Positions 63,131 to 64,000 of a DNA stretch of 64,000 nucleotides are shown here, one piece after another. The translations under genes were made by a program, and so were the position numbers. Position 1 is the first letter of the stretch. Each line of letters opens with the position of its first letter. The notes under the pieces were generated by a model, which worked only from the letters and a program-made list of their open reading frames with translations, did not search any database and was not told the origin of the DNA. This stretch comes from Hermatobates lingyangjiaoensis. Lineage: Eukaryota; Arthropoda; Insecta; Hemiptera; Hermatobatidae. The stretch lies in contig JAPFBL010000084.1 in assembly GCA_026182355.1 (NCBI GenBank), forward strand, positions 14,093,501-14,157,500, given 5' to 3'.

Positions 63131-64000
63131 ATTTCACATAAACACGTGAAACAACAATCAATGATTAATCATTTAATCATTAGGTTTAATTTAGATTAGG
63201 TTTAATCATTGATATATATATATATAATTTACTTGATACATTTTTATATTAATATCAATATTAAAACAATATATTTAAATGTTTTTAATATGCATATTTG
63301 TTATGCAATATTATTTCACTTGTACATGTAAGACTGGTTTCACAATTAAATTATTAATATTTATTTATTTGTTCCAAACAATTAACTATTCTTGATTATA
63401 AGCTGAGGAATCACCGAAAATTGTTCGGCATTTTTCAAAAAAAAGTCTTGAAAATGGCGAAGAACTTTCGGCGAAATATCGACTTGTTATCAAGAGTAGT
63501 TAAGTCTTTGCACAAAATCATCAAAAACCTATTTTGAATTGTGAGTAATAATATTATTATTAATAAAGAACTCTGGCTGTTATGAGAGACAAATATTTGA
63601 ATTTTGAAATATTCTATCTTTGATGATGCGTGTCACTAAAAATGAGCTTGCGTGTCAGCACTGACACGCGTGTCATAGCTTTGCTATCACTCTTCTATAA
63701 AGAACTTTTTTTGTAATTTCTTCCACTCACCTTTCTTCTCAGATACCTGTTTTCAAAATATACATCACCAAATTCTAGTCTATTTGAAATTAATTCTACA
63801 GAAATATGTCTTATTTACAACTACCATTGTGTAATCTACCATTAATTAGGTATATTTTATTTTTTTCGATAGTATGTATTTACTAGATATAAGAAACTTC
63901 ATTGTTCAAATAAAATGGCTGTTAATTGAGAAAATATTCATTGATTTTAAAAGGATTTTTAGTATCTTTTTCTAAGGTCAGTTAGTTTTTCATACCAGTA

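Overview
The window looks like insect DNA: AT-rich, intron-rich and full of transposons. A hemipteran is possible, but the sequence does not prove the order. The one host gene that can be traced with confidence lies on the minus strand in the left half (about 191 to 31311). Its 23 exons, all bounded by workable splice sites and joined in compatible phases, give 1275 uninterrupted codons. They encode seven extracellular cadherin repeats, the arthropod NC region, one EGF, one laminin-G domain and a transmembrane helix. One EGF plus one LamG directly before the membrane is the layout of insect DE-cadherin (Shotgun, type IVa), not of DN-cadherin, which has more. The signal-peptide exon(s) lie to the right of 31311 and were not identified; the cytoplasmic catenin-binding exons lie beyond the left edge.

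The introns hold: Penelope-like fragments (1141-1830, 2840-3195); two internally deleted mariner elements (4038-4934, 29320-30228) and one truncated mariner (25763-26205); foldback elements (9862-10250, 13584-14520, 14955-15122); a partial copy of cadherin exon 3 between direct repeats (22384-22814); a small hAT-type element with target-site duplication (24116-24640); a non-LTR retrotransposon remnant (26420-27010); and a broken TPX2-like retrocopy (about 27903-28650).

From 31.3 to 64 kb I find no certain host exon. This part is the 5' intron(s) or upstream flank of the cadherin gene and is mostly repeats: an unclassified family R in three near-complete direct copies (34521-36607, 38300-40354, 40871-42494) and one partial copy (50569-51764); two copies of a tRNA-derived SINE (one nested in R); a 5'-truncated Penelope-like copy (47469-49472); a nearly intact copy with a 945-codon ORF (56219-59935) bounded by an inverted copy of its own 3' end; and several palindromes joined to (TA)n tracts.

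The recurring theme is a set of unrelated-looking inverted repeats that share a compact motif, CTGANGA, one base, a short hairpin, then GAAA. This matches the minimal hammerhead ribozyme variants known from Penelope-like retroelements. At least three sequence families carry it, often once per strand inside a palindrome.
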